Origin: an uncultured bacterium
GTDB taxonomy: Bacteria > Bacillota > Limnochordia > DTU080 > JAAYLA01
Length of the DNA stretch: 41,574 nt
NCBI GenBank assembly: GCA_937983075.1
Contig: CALKAQ010000177.1
Coordinates: 1-41,574 of the forward strand
Reading direction: 5' to 3'
Position 1 is the stretch's first letter; every line of letters starts with the position of its first letter. The position numbers were made by a program, and so were the translations under genes. The notes beneath the pieces were generated by a model, which was given only the letters and a program-made list of their open reading frames with translations, did no database searches and was not told where the DNA came from. Of this stretch, positions 33,741-41,574 are shown in pieces.

Positions 33741-35921
33741 GTGGATGCGGATATCACACCAAGCCAAGCGGAGCGTCCACAGCTCGTTTTGGATATAGGA
33801 ACGCATAAAGTGCTGGGCTTGGCCATTCACGCGCGCGAAAACGAGATCCATGTACTCGCGTCATGCATGATGCCGCACCCGGCGCGGGCCATGCGGGACG
33901 GGCAGATTCACGACGTACCCGCCGTCGCCAAGACGCTGCGCAAAGTCGTCAGCGACTTGGAGACTGCGGTGAACGTGTCTTTTACAGAGGCTTACATTGC
34001 AGCGGCAGGCCGTGCTTTGCGGACCGCGCGTGGGAAGGCGAGCGAAACGTACCCTCATCCGGCGCTGTTTACCGAAGAAAGCCATCGGCTGCTCGAGTGG
34101 GAAGCGGTTGCGAACGCTCAAACCCGCCTTCTGGAAGCCTTGCCTGCGGAAGAACAGGCGCGGGGCTATTACTGCATCGCACACAGCCGGATCGGCAGCT
34201 GGCTGGACGGCGAGCCCATGGGTTCGCTGATCGGCCAGCGCGGCTGGGAGTTTACAATCGAAGTGTTGGCGACGTTTCTTCCCGGCACGGTGGTTGATTC
34301 GCTCGAAGCCGTTTTAACCGAAGCTGGGCTCGAAATGCGCGGATTGACGTTGGAACCCATTGCGGCGCTTGAAGCGGTAATGCCTCCGACGATGCGCCAT
34401 CTCAACCTGACGCTTGTCGACATTGGCGCGGGCACTTCGGACATCGCATTCACCGGCGACGGCACTGTACGCGCCTTTGCCATGGTGCCTCAGGCGGGCG
34501 ATGCGGTGACTGAGGCGGTTTCACGGGCGTTTCTGCTCGATTTTGCGGTGGCCGAACAGGTCAAGCGAGCAGTGGCATCAGGGGAAGTCGTGCGTGTGGA
34601 AAACGTCCTGGGGGAAGTCATTGAAGTCGATTCGCAGAGCCTTCGGCAAGCCATAGAGCCGACGACGAACGCTTTAGCCGATCGAATCGTCGAAGAGATG
34701 GCGGCCTGGTCGGCAGAAGCGCCGGAGGCGGTATTGTTGGTCGGCGGCGGGAGCATGACCCCCGGATTGGCCGAGTGCTTGGCCGAGCGGCTTGAATTGC
34801 CGTCCAATCGCGTCGCGGTGCGGGACCGCCGGGCGGTGCGAGGCGTCGTCGGCGAAGAAAAACTCGAAGGGCCGGATGCCGTGACGGCGCTTGGCATCGC
34901 ACTGCGGTGTGCGCAAGGCGATACCATGCCTCCCGTCCGGGTGCGAGTGAACGGCAGACCGGTGTGCCTTTTCTTGCCGGATCGCTGCACCGTGCGTGAG
35001 GCTGCACGCATCGTCGGCATGCCGATGGAGGAAATCGTCGGACGGATGGGCCCGGGAATAACGATCACCGTCAACGGGGAAGTCGAAATCATTCCCGGCT
35101 CGAGAGGCAAGAGCTCGGAAGTGCGGGTAAACGGCATGCCCGCGTCCTTGGACACCAACTTGAACAATCTCGATGTGGTCGAGCTGACACCGCCTACGCC
35201 CGGTTCACCGCCGAAGCTCGCCGTGCGGGATATTGTTGCACGCTGGCTGGAGCGGCATGTCGGCGGCAACGAAACCGGACGGAGGCCGCGGGTACGCATC
35301 GCCGGCGAATGGCGGGACATGCCGGTATGGGTGCGGCGCAATGGCCGGCCCGCCCGCGAGGATGATGCCGTTCAAGACCGCGACGTGTACGAAATTCGGT
35401 TTCCGCGTACGGCCGCCGAGTTGCTGGAAGCCGCGGGGATCCCGGAGCCTTCCGTCATCCGCTGTTGGGTGAATGGACGGCCGGTGAGACTCCAAGCTGG
35501 CGGGAAGTGGTTTTGCAACGGTCATCCGGCGGGTTTGGCGGACGTTGTGCGCGACGGGGATGTGTGGGACTGGCGGAGCGGAGAACCGCCTACGGTCGCC
35601 GAGATGTTAAAGCAGCTGCCATTGGACGCCGAAGCGTCTGTCCGCATTGTACTCAACGGAGAGGCGGTATCGGTCCGGGTTCCGGCGGAAGTGCGCAGAA
35701 ACGGCAACCAGGCAGCTTTGGATGAGCGCGTGCGTGACGGCGATCGCTTCCACGTTGCTCCCGCGGAGGCGCTTTCCCTTTATCAAATCCTGCCTTATGC
35801 CGGGGTGAATTGGGATCCAACCGCCGATTCACGTCGGCTGACACTTCTCGTTCGGGGCAAGCCGGCAGGCTTTACGACGCCTGTTTATGACGGTGACGAA
35901 GTGATCGTTCGTTATGAGTGA
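33741..35921 (+). CDS. FtsA/PilM-like actin-fold ATPase with a tail of beta-grasp-like repeats
   Basis: About 726 residues. The N-terminal 380 residues are an FtsA/PilM-type actin-fold domain: LVLDIGTHKVLGLAI (phosphate 1), the SHS2-like insert, LTLVDIGAGTSDIAF (phosphate 2) and VLLVGGGSMTPGLAE (adenosine). The remaining 330 residues (34926-35918) hold about five degenerate repeats of a helix, then VRxxVNGxxV strands, an NGxxAxLDxxVxDGD turn and a strand. Firmicutes have FtsA-domain proteins of this kind with unknown roles at the envelope. The start is uncertain: the frame is open from TTG 33585, but the first 52 codons are AT-rich, lack a ribosome site and look non-coding, so I use GTG 33741, which also lacks a clear site. 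Confidence 0.75.
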   Translation: MDADITPSQAERPQLVLDIGTHKVLGLAIHARENEIHVLASCMMPHPARAMRDGQIHDVPAVAKTLRKVVSDLETAVNVSFTEAYIAAAGRALRTARGKASETYPHPALFTEESHRLLEWEAVANAQTRLLEALPAEEQARGYYCIAHSRIGSWLDGEPMGSLIGQRGWEFTIEVLATFLPGTVVDSLEAVLTEAGLEMRGLTLEPIAALEAVMPPTMRHLNLTLVDIGAGTSDIAFTGDGTVRAFAMVPQAGDAVTEAVSRAFLLDFAVAEQVKRAVASGEVVRVENVLGEVIEVDSQSLRQAIEPTTNALADRIVEEMAAWSAEAPEAVLLVGGGSMTPGLAECLAERLELPSNRVAVRDRRAVRGVVGEEKLEGPDAVTALGIALRCAQGDTMPPVRVRVNGRPVCLFLPDRCTVREAARIVGMPMEEIVGRMGPGITITVNGEVEIIPGSRGKSSEVRVNGMPASLDTNLNNLDVVELTPPTPGSPPKLAVRDIVARWLERHVGGNETGRRPRVRIAGEWRDMPVWVRRNGRPAREDDAVQDRDVYEIRFPRTAAELLEAAGIPEPSVIRCWVNGRPVRLQAGGKWFCNGHPAGLADVVRDGDVWDWRSGEPPTVAEMLKQLPLDAEASVRIVLNGEAVSVRVPAEVRRNGNQAALDERVRDGDRFHVAPAEALSLYQILPYAGVNWDPTADSRRLTLLVRGKPAGFTTPVYDGDEVIVRYE

Positions 35922-35955
35922 GCCTGGATCATTTCGATGCGAAAGGAGAGTCAAC

Positions 35956-37452
35956 TTGAAAGGTTGGTTTCGAAGAAGGACTCCGGCAGCCAAGGCGTCC
36001 GAGGCCACGGAGGCGCCTGTGCCGACCGGCGTGGCCGAAAGTCAAAGCGAACAGCCGGATGCCGCTTCAACAGCGGTGGCAGCGGAAAAGGAACAAGCGA
36101 TCCAAACTATGCTGGAAATGATGCGATCCCTGGAAGCGGGGGATTTCCAGGAGGCGAGGGAAGCAGCGGAAAAACTGCCCGAAGAGCTGAAAAGGCCTTG
36201 TATCCGATTCATCGACACTTGGAACCAGCAATTGGTTGAGCTGCAGAAAGCGATTTCGGCGGCGGTGGAACACGGGGCTCGGCCGTTGTTGGCCTCCGAC
36301 CGCCTGGCTGAAGAAACTCGTCGTCAGACCGAGCAGGTAGAGCAGCTCGCAGCAGTGTCCGAGGAAATTTCCGCTTCGATTCACGAGGTTTCGGGCCGGG
36401 TTGAGCAAGTGTCGAGCGCCGCCAAGGCAGCGATGGATCAGGTGCGCTTCGGAAGCGAGCGCATTGTGGGCGCGCTGGAGGGCATGATCGAAACCGGCGA
36501 AGCGGTCAACAAGCTCCGGGAGCATGTAGCTGCGTTGGGCGAAACGGTCCAGCCGATTGAAAACGTCATGAATCTGATCCGTGAAATCGCCGATCAAACG
36601 AATTTGCTCGCACTCAACGCGGCGATTGAAGCAGCCCGGGCCGGAGAGCACGGACGCGGCTTTGCCGTTGTGGCCGAGGAAGTGAGGCGGCTCGCTGAAA
36701 GGACGAACCAGTCGGTGCAAGAAGTGCAGGAACGCATTGCCGTCATTCGCGTAGGTACTGCTCAAGTCTCCGAAGTGATGCAGCAGGTCGGCAATCGCAT
36801 GGCGGAAGGCGTCGCATTGGCCAAGGAAGGGCAGCAGGCGTTGGACGGCATCGGCGAGGCGATCAACAAGGCGATTCAGCCCATCCAAGAAATTGCGTTG
36901 TCTTCGGAGGAACAGTCGCGTGCAGTCAGCCAAACCGCCGGCAGCACGCTGGAGATCGCCAGCGCGGCGGAAAGCGTGGAAGAAGCGGCCAGCCAGCTGG
37001 CGGTCATGGTGTCGGATTTGCAGGACGTCTTGCGGACTGTGCGGCAAGGCGGGGCCAACATGACGCTCATGCTGCAAGACGCCGATCTCATTGCGATGGC
37101 ACGGGCCGACCACGTCCTCTGGGTCCAGCGGCTGCGTGCGATGCTGCTGGGACGGGAACGGCTGCACGAATCGGAGGTCAACGATCACACCCAATGCCGA
37201 CTGGGGCGTTGGTACTACGGCAAAGGAAGAGAAACCTACGGTCATCTTGAGAATTTCCGCGCGTTGGAAGAGCCGCATCGGCAAATCCATGCTGCGGCGA
37301 GCCGAGCGGTTCAGGCGTGGAACGATGGCCGGCGGAAAGAGGCGCAGCAGCTGCAGCAGGAAGTCATTGGGCTTTCGAGCCAAATTGTGGAGCTGCTGCA
37401 CAAGCTGGAGGAAGACGTCGTCCGCCATGCGGGCGGTTTACGCTTGCGATAA
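35956..37452 (+). CDS. Soluble methyl-accepting chemotaxis protein with C-terminal CZB zinc-binding domain
   Basis: A 498-residue cytoplasmic chemoreceptor without membrane segments. An acidic N-terminal region (about 1-80) precedes a signalling domain with the hallmark hairpin (EIADQTNLLALNAAIEAARAGEHGRGFAVVAEEVR spans about residues 210-245). The C-terminal 120 residues form a chemoreceptor zinc-binding (CZB) domain: DHVLWVQRL, CRLGRWYYG and HLENFRALEEPHRQIH carry the His/Cys ligands. CZB receptors sense zinc or zinc-reactive oxidants such as hypochlorous acid. TTG 35956 follows AAAGGAGAG by 6 nt; an upstream in-frame ATG at 35914 overlaps the FtsA-like gene and has no site. Confidence 0.9.
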   Translation: MKGWFRRRTPAAKASEATEAPVPTGVAESQSEQPDAASTAVAAEKEQAIQTMLEMMRSLEAGDFQEAREAAEKLPEELKRPCIRFIDTWNQQLVELQKAISAAVEHGARPLLASDRLAEETRRQTEQVEQLAAVSEEISASIHEVSGRVEQVSSAAKAAMDQVRFGSERIVGALEGMIETGEAVNKLREHVAALGETVQPIENVMNLIREIADQTNLLALNAAIEAARAGEHGRGFAVVAEEVRRLAERTNQSVQEVQERIAVIRVGTAQVSEVMQQVGNRMAEGVALAKEGQQALDGIGEAINKAIQPIQEIALSSEEQSRAVSQTAGSTLEIASAAESVEEAASQLAVMVSDLQDVLRTVRQGGANMTLMLQDADLIAMARADHVLWVQRLRAMLLGRERLHESEVNDHTQCRLGRWYYGKGRETYGHLENFRALEEPHRQIHAAASRAVQAWNDGRRKEAQQLQQEVIGLSSQIVELLHKLEEDVVRHAGGLRLR

Positions 37453-37492
37453 AGGAAACCCCCACGGTGCGAACAAACGAGCATCGAAAAAC

Positions 37493-37520
37493 TAAACTTT
37501 TTGTCGAAATTTGTCGATCC
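37493..37520 (+). promoter_or_regulatory. Candidate sigma-D (motility) promoter before the membrane chemoreceptor
   Basis: TAAA (37493-37496), 16 nt, then GTCGATCC (37513-37520), resembling the TAAA-N15-GCCGATAA sigma-D pattern used for chemotaxis genes. The match is partial (-10 end is poor) and rests on inspection only. Confidence 0.3.
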
Positions 37521-37570
37521 ATGAGTAGAACACCTGCCATATCGGGGGAAAAAGGTAGTGGGGGTTGCAA

Positions 37571-39461
37571 ATGAAAAAGCGTTTGATTTTCGGACTTGAG
37601 GCTCGTTTGTTTGCACTCATTTTTCTTGTCGCGTCCTTTATCTCGCTCGGTGTAGCCGTATATATTTATGACCAAGAAAAAGATTTGACCGAACAGGCGC
37701 TTGCCGATGAACTGTTGCGAGCTGCGCACGTTTTTGCCGCCTCGCTGAATCCGGACGATGTCGCCCAGCTGCCGTACGAGGCGCCCAATTCATCGTTGGT
37801 TCAGCAATATCGTAATTTGGCGCAGCGCATCGTCGACGAAGCGGGTGTTGTTTACGCGTTACCTGTTCCCCGTCTGGAACAGGCCGTTGTCGTTTTGGCG
37901 TCGTCAGCAATGATTTGGTCACCGGAGATGTTTATGCGTACAGTGAGACGTTTGCGGCAGAGGCCTGGGAAGCGGTCTTGTCGGGTGAAGCCGCGGTGTC
38001 GCCTATTTTCAGGGATGAGTACGGCGAATGGATGTCCGCACTCGACCCATACGGGATGCCGGCGGACGCGTGGTTGCCCTGGCCGGTGTTGACTTCGAAG
38101 CGTCTCACGTCCGCAAAGCTTTGCAGGAGCAGATGCGCCAAGTATGGCTTCTTGGCGTATCCATGGTTGTCGTTTGGTTGATCGTTGCGCTGGTGATCTC
38201 ACGCACCATCGTACGTCCAGTGACCAACGCGCTCGGGCGGTTCGGTGTTTTAGTGGAGCGTGTCGCCGATGGCGACTTGACCATGGACGAGCTGCCTGTA
38301 CGTTCGTCGGACGAAGTCGGACGCCTCTCACGGGCGTTCAACGAAATGGTCGGCCGACTGCGGGAATTGATGCGGAGCGTCACCGCATCGTCCAATGCCG
38401 TACTGGCTGCCGCCGAAGAATTGAGCAGCGCTTCGGAGCAAGCGGCTGAAGGCGCCAAGCAAGCTGCCGACGCGGTTGCACAAATGGCCACCGGAGCCCA
38501 TCATCAATCAACGGTAGCCAGCGAAGTTCAGGACACCATGCAACAACTGCAGGCAGTCATTGCGCAAATTGCGGCAGGAGCCGAGCGTACGGCGGGGGAA
38601 GTCCAGCAATCGGCGGAGCTCATGGATACGATGATGGCAGATATCGCTCTCGTGGCCGACCAAGCGATTGCGGTCACCGAAGGTGCGGTTCAGGCGGCCG
38701 AGAGTGCTCGCAATGGCCGCGTGACGATGCAGCAGACTGTGGAAGGCATGGAGCGCATTCGCGAAGCCGTGGACCATACCGCCGCACAAATGCGCGATTT
38801 GGCGCAGCTGTCCACCCAAATTGGCGAGATCAACCAACTCATTTCGGAAATTGCCGAGCAGACCAATTTGCTCGCGTTGAACGCCGCCATCGAAGCCGCA
38901 CGTGCCGGTGAGCATGGCCGTGGGTTTGCGGTTGTCGCCGAAGAAGTTCGTCGATTGGCAGAGCGTTCCGCCGCTTCGGCGAACGAAATCGACGAACTGA
39001 TTCGCAACACGCAAAACCGCACCGCGGATGCGGTTCAAGCGATGGAATCCGGATTGAAAGAAGTGGCAAACGGTGCTCAACTGGCGCACGACGCTGATAG
39101 AGCGCTGGCCGACATTTTGCAGCTCGTTGAAAACGCGGTCAATGGCATTCAGCAAATCTCGACGGCATCGGCACAGCTGAGATCCGGCGCCGAACGAGTC
39201 GCTGCCGCTTTTAACGAAGTCGCCACCGTGACCGAACAAAACACGGCGGCAACCGAGGAAATGGCCGCCAGGGCAAGCATGGTCGACGATCATGTCGATC
39301 GGCTGACGGCGCTGTCCCACGATAACGCCTCGGCAGCCGAAGAAGGCTCGGCATCCGTTGAAGAGTTGACTGCAATGGCTGCACAAGTTTCCGATTCAGC
39401 GGAAGAACTCACTCGCATTGCCAGCAGCTTGCGTGAGCAAGTACAGCGGTTTCGTGTTTGA
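37571..39461 (+). pseudogene. Membrane methyl-accepting chemotaxis protein, interrupted by two apparent frameshifts
   Basis: The pieces form one ordinary chemoreceptor when read across three frames. Frame 2 from ATG 37571 gives TM1 (LFALIFLVASFISLGVAVYIY) and the first part of a periplasmic sensor to about 37880 (VVYAL). The next frame continues VVSNDLVTGDVYAYSETF to about 38045 (GEWMSAL). The third frame gives PIRDAGGRVVALAGVDFEA, TM2 (WLLGVSMVVVWLIVALV), HAMP and a full signalling domain with QTNLLALNAAIEAARAGEHG, ending at 39461. Both changes are -1 shifts, as if one base were missing at about 37860-37895 and at about 38038-38052. Either the gene is decaying or the sequence has two indel errors. 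The 477-residue third-frame open frame (38028-39461) could still make a truncated receptor. Confidence 0.8.
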
Positions 39462-39466
39462 TGCTG

Positions 39467-39499
39467 AAGCGCGGCGTCGGTGCAAGGTGCCGCGCTTTT
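39467..39499 (+). terminator. Intrinsic terminator after the membrane chemoreceptor
   Basis: AAGCGCGGC (39467-39475) pairs with GCCGCGCTT (39489-39497) around a 13-nt loop, followed by a short T-run (TTTT ending at 39499). It begins 6 nt after the stop. Confidence 0.6.
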
Positions 39500-39532
39500 G
39501 CTATAACGAATGCGGCGAAGGAAGGATGATCT

Positions 39533-40900
39533 ATGGCGGAACGAGCACGGGTGGATCAATACGCCGCCCTTGTCCAGGCGTTGGAGTCCGTCGGGCTGAA
39601 AGCGGTCGGTTCGCATCAAGAGGAAGACTTTTTAGCGCATATGGCGGACACTTTGCGCCGGCAGGTCGGCTGCGACGTTGTCATCGTGCGCCTTTTGGAG
39701 CGGTACATTCAGACTCGGGTGGTCGCAACGGTCGACGCCGTTGACATACTCGCTCCGGATGAGCTGATGGAACCGTTCAGCGAAGACGATCAGCAGTCTT
39801 GGCTTTCGCTCAAAGATGGAACGTTTTGCACCGATATTCGGAACAGTCCCCATATCAAACCCGCGTTCCGCCGTCACGCTCTCCGCCTCGGAATTCAATC
39901 CGGCTTTACGGCGCCGCTCATTCGTGACCACGAAATCTGCGGACAAATCGTGTTCGGGTGGAAGTACGTTCCCGAGCTCGATACGGCCACACGCACATGG
40001 CTGCGCAAACTAAGCGACTACGCTTGCCTGATGACTACCGTGTTTTACTTGCGAAAGGCAGCGGAATGCGATGCGCTCACAGGACTTCTGAACCGCTCCG
40101 GGCTCTGCCGGCGCTGGGAAGTTTGTCAACGAGCGCCGCAGGGGGTGCTGCTATATGCGGATGTGGACGGCTTGCAATCGCTGACGCATCAGAGAGGCCG
40201 CTTGGCGGCGGACGACTTGTTGCGCCAAACGGCTCAAGCCTTGCGGCGGGCTTGCGACTCGCGGGCGATTCTCAGCCGCTATGGCCGGGATGAGTTTGTC
40301 GTCGTCGTTCCGGGAATGGAGCGCCGTGACGCCAATCGACTGCATATGGCGATCATGCGGGAATTTCGAGCTCTGGCGGCGCGTTCGCACGGGTTGTCGC
40401 TCGGACTGACCATCGGTATGGCAGCGTGGCCCGAAGACGGCATGGGGTTCAACAATCTCATCGAACGAGCCGACCGTCGTATGTACGAGAAAAAATGGCG
40501 TCGAATCGCTTCGTATCTTACACGGCGGGCGGATCGCACCGGATGGCTGCCCGAAGGACTGGTCAGGAGCTGGCTGGCGGAATCGCCGGACGGCGTCATT
40601 GTGACTGATCCCGACCAAAAAGTGATTTACATCAACCCGGCATACCGACGGATGACGGGTTACGCGCTGGAAGAGTGGCTCGGGAAACGTCCTTCGCTCG
40701 TTGCGTCAGGCAAGACCCCTGCAGAAGTATATGAAGAAATGTGGTACCATCTTCAGCTTGAAGGCGCCTGGGTCGGTCGGGTGATCAATCGCCGTCGCTC
40801 GGGTGAAGAGTGGACTTCTTATTTGAGCATCACTCGCCTGGTGGACGATAAAGGCACCGTCGTAGGCTACATGGGCATAGCGAGAGAAATCACGGGATGA
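39533..40900 (+). CDS. GAF-GGDEF-PAS signalling protein with degenerate GGDEF motif
   Basis: A 455-residue cytoplasmic protein. Residues about 15-170 look like a GAF sensor (FLAHMADTLRRQVGCDVVIVRLLE, then SGFTAPLIRDHEICGQIVFGW). Residues about 178-335 form a GGDEF-like domain (CDALTGLLNRSGL), but the signature is GRDEF (251-255) and the substrate-binding Asn is replaced (LYADVDGLQSLTHQRG), so cyclase activity is doubtful and it may bind GTP only. Residues about 345-455 are a PAS domain (LAESPDGVIVTDPDQKVIYINPAYRRMTGY) with a PAC tail. The order, PAS after GGDEF, is unusual. ATG 39533 follows GAAGGAAGG. It lies between two chemoreceptor genes. Confidence 0.85.
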   Translation: MAERARVDQYAALVQALESVGLKAVGSHQEEDFLAHMADTLRRQVGCDVVIVRLLERYIQTRVVATVDAVDILAPDELMEPFSEDDQQSWLSLKDGTFCTDIRNSPHIKPAFRRHALRLGIQSGFTAPLIRDHEICGQIVFGWKYVPELDTATRTWLRKLSDYACLMTTVFYLRKAAECDALTGLLNRSGLCRRWEVCQRAPQGVLLYADVDGLQSLTHQRGRLAADDLLRQTAQALRRACDSRAILSRYGRDEFVVVVPGMERRDANRLHMAIMREFRALAARSHGLSLGLTIGMAAWPEDGMGFNNLIERADRRMYEKKWRRIASYLTRRADRTGWLPEGLVRSWLAESPDGVIVTDPDQKVIYINPAYRRMTGYALEEWLGKRPSLVASGKTPAEVYEEMWYHLQLEGAWVGRVINRRRSGEEWTSYLSITRLVDDKGTVVGYMGIAREITG

Positions 40901-40940
40901 GCATCGAAACCCGTTTCCCTAGAGGAGAAGTGTACGGCAG

Positions 40941-41574
40941 ATGAGTTTGCGGTGGAAGCTGGCACTTACTGTATTTGGGATAGTTGCAGTTTTGGTGGTC
41001 GGGATCGCCTTCATCGTCCAGAAGGGACAGAGCGATCTGATGGAATCAATTCTCAAGGATCGAATGCGAGCATCCTTAAATGCTGTGCAAGCCGCACTCC
41101 GCAATAAGGCTGGTCAGGCGTTGGCTGTCGCCATGACTGCGGCGAACATGCCCGAAGTCGTGCAGGCTGCGTTGGAACAAGATCGTATACGGGCGGCGGA
41201 TCAACTGGTGCCAATTTACCATGGATTAAAAGAGGAATTTGATTTGACAGTGCTTCACCTGCGAGTACCTCCGGATACCTCTTTCTTGCGAGCTCAAAAC
41301 GTCGAGTTGTTTGGAGATGTGACGCAGAGGAAAGCCATTTTGGACACTGCAAGCAGCAGATCGCCTTTGATCGGTTTTGATCAAGCGGTATTCGGTATGG
41401 GGTTGCGGGGATGGTCTCCTGTCATCGATGGCGGTGAGGTCATTGGCACGCTGGAAGTCAACATGGAATTCAGTGAGCAGCTTCTCAACGAAATTGGTCA
41501 AGATCTAGGTCTCGAGCTTGCTTTATTCGGACGGGACGGCGGCGATTATCTCATGCAGGCAGCGACAAAAGACG
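40941..41574 (+). CDS. Methyl-accepting chemotaxis protein, N-terminal part with double-Cache sensor (partial)
   Basis: An open frame that runs from ATG 40941 to the window end (211 codons). It starts MSLRWKLALTVFGIVAVLVVG, a basic start plus TM1, followed by an extracellular region that matches the Cache_3-type double sensor: NMPEVVQAAL, LHLRVPPDTSFLRAQN, and then IGFDQAVFGMGLRGWSPVIDGGEVIGTLEVNM. This sensor type binds small organic ligands. The signalling domain lies beyond the window. AGAGGAG lies about 14 nt upstream, longer than usual. It is probably cotranscribed with the GAF-GGDEF-PAS gene, 40 nt away. Confidence 0.8.
   Translation, partial: MSLRWKLALTVFGIVAVLVVGIAFIVQKGQSDLMESILKDRMRASLNAVQAALRNKAGQALAVAMTAANMPEVVQAALEQDRIRAADQLVPIYHGLKEEFDLTVLHLRVPPDTSFLRAQNVELFGDVTQRKAILDTASSRSPLIGFDQAVFGMGLRGWSPVIDGGEVIGTLEVNMEFSEQLLNEIGQDLGLELALFGRDGGDYLMQAATKD

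Noticed and set aside
36067..37428. 453-codon minus-strand open frame opposite the CZB chemoreceptor
   Set aside because: Mirror of the receptor's regular codon pattern; no start context and no domain.

Overview
The window looks like chromosomal DNA of an aerobic or facultatively aerobic member of the Bacillota (Firmicutes) with moderately high GC. The reasons are strong AGGAGG-type ribosome binding sites, very frequent TTG and GTG starts, the Firmicute gene order MazG-like / DUF2232 (YybS) / rplI / lonC, serS next to serine tRNA genes, and a DUF420 (CtaM/YozB-like) gene associated with haem-copper oxidases. I cannot name the genus from the sequence alone.

Layout. 1-1003: the end of a membrane protein and an ABC ATPase. 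1046-1558: a gene-free array of degenerate palindromes whose spacing alternates 31 and about 40 bp. 1533-4205 (minus strand): ogt-type DNA repair methyltransferase, a membrane protein, and a PLP aminotransferase. 4415-10292 (plus): a tightly coupled operon of MazG-like, DUF2232, rplI, lonC, aroE and nagA with ATGA/GTGA overlaps. 10495-12753: a secreted GH99-like glycosidase. 12939-16886: a catabolic operon (class II aldolase, zinc-dependent dehydrogenase, FAH-family hydrolase) followed by DUF420. 16887-17337: a gene-free stretch rich in inverted repeats upstream of zwf. 17338-22514: zwf, glyA, a secreted protein and serS. 22475-25268: two GNAT acetyltransferases, a FUN14 protein and three tRNA genes (Ser-TGA, Ser-GCT, Arg-ACG), several with clear promoters and terminators.

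25310-28134: an HTH regulator under a promoter that carries a large AT-rich palindrome, then a beta-lactamase-fold serine hydrolase. 28218-29501: a membrane diguanylate cyclase. 29529-33489 (minus): a secreted/lipoprotein cassette of a PEGA lipoprotein, an S8 subtilisin-like lipoprotein, and a small secreted protein that resembles free subtilase propeptide modules. 33741-41574 (plus): an FtsA/PilM-like ATPase with a long tail of beta-grasp-like repeats, a soluble CZB chemoreceptor, a membrane chemoreceptor broken by two apparent frameshifts, a GAF-GGDEF-PAS protein with a degenerate GGDEF motif, and the start of another chemoreceptor that runs off the window.

Functionally the window mixes housekeeping (translation, protein quality control, shikimate, pentose phosphate and one-carbon metabolism) with cell-surface and signalling genes. 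The most unusual items are the phased palindrome array, the protease/propeptide-like cassette, the repeat-tailed FtsA-like protein and the palindromic promoter of the HTH gene.
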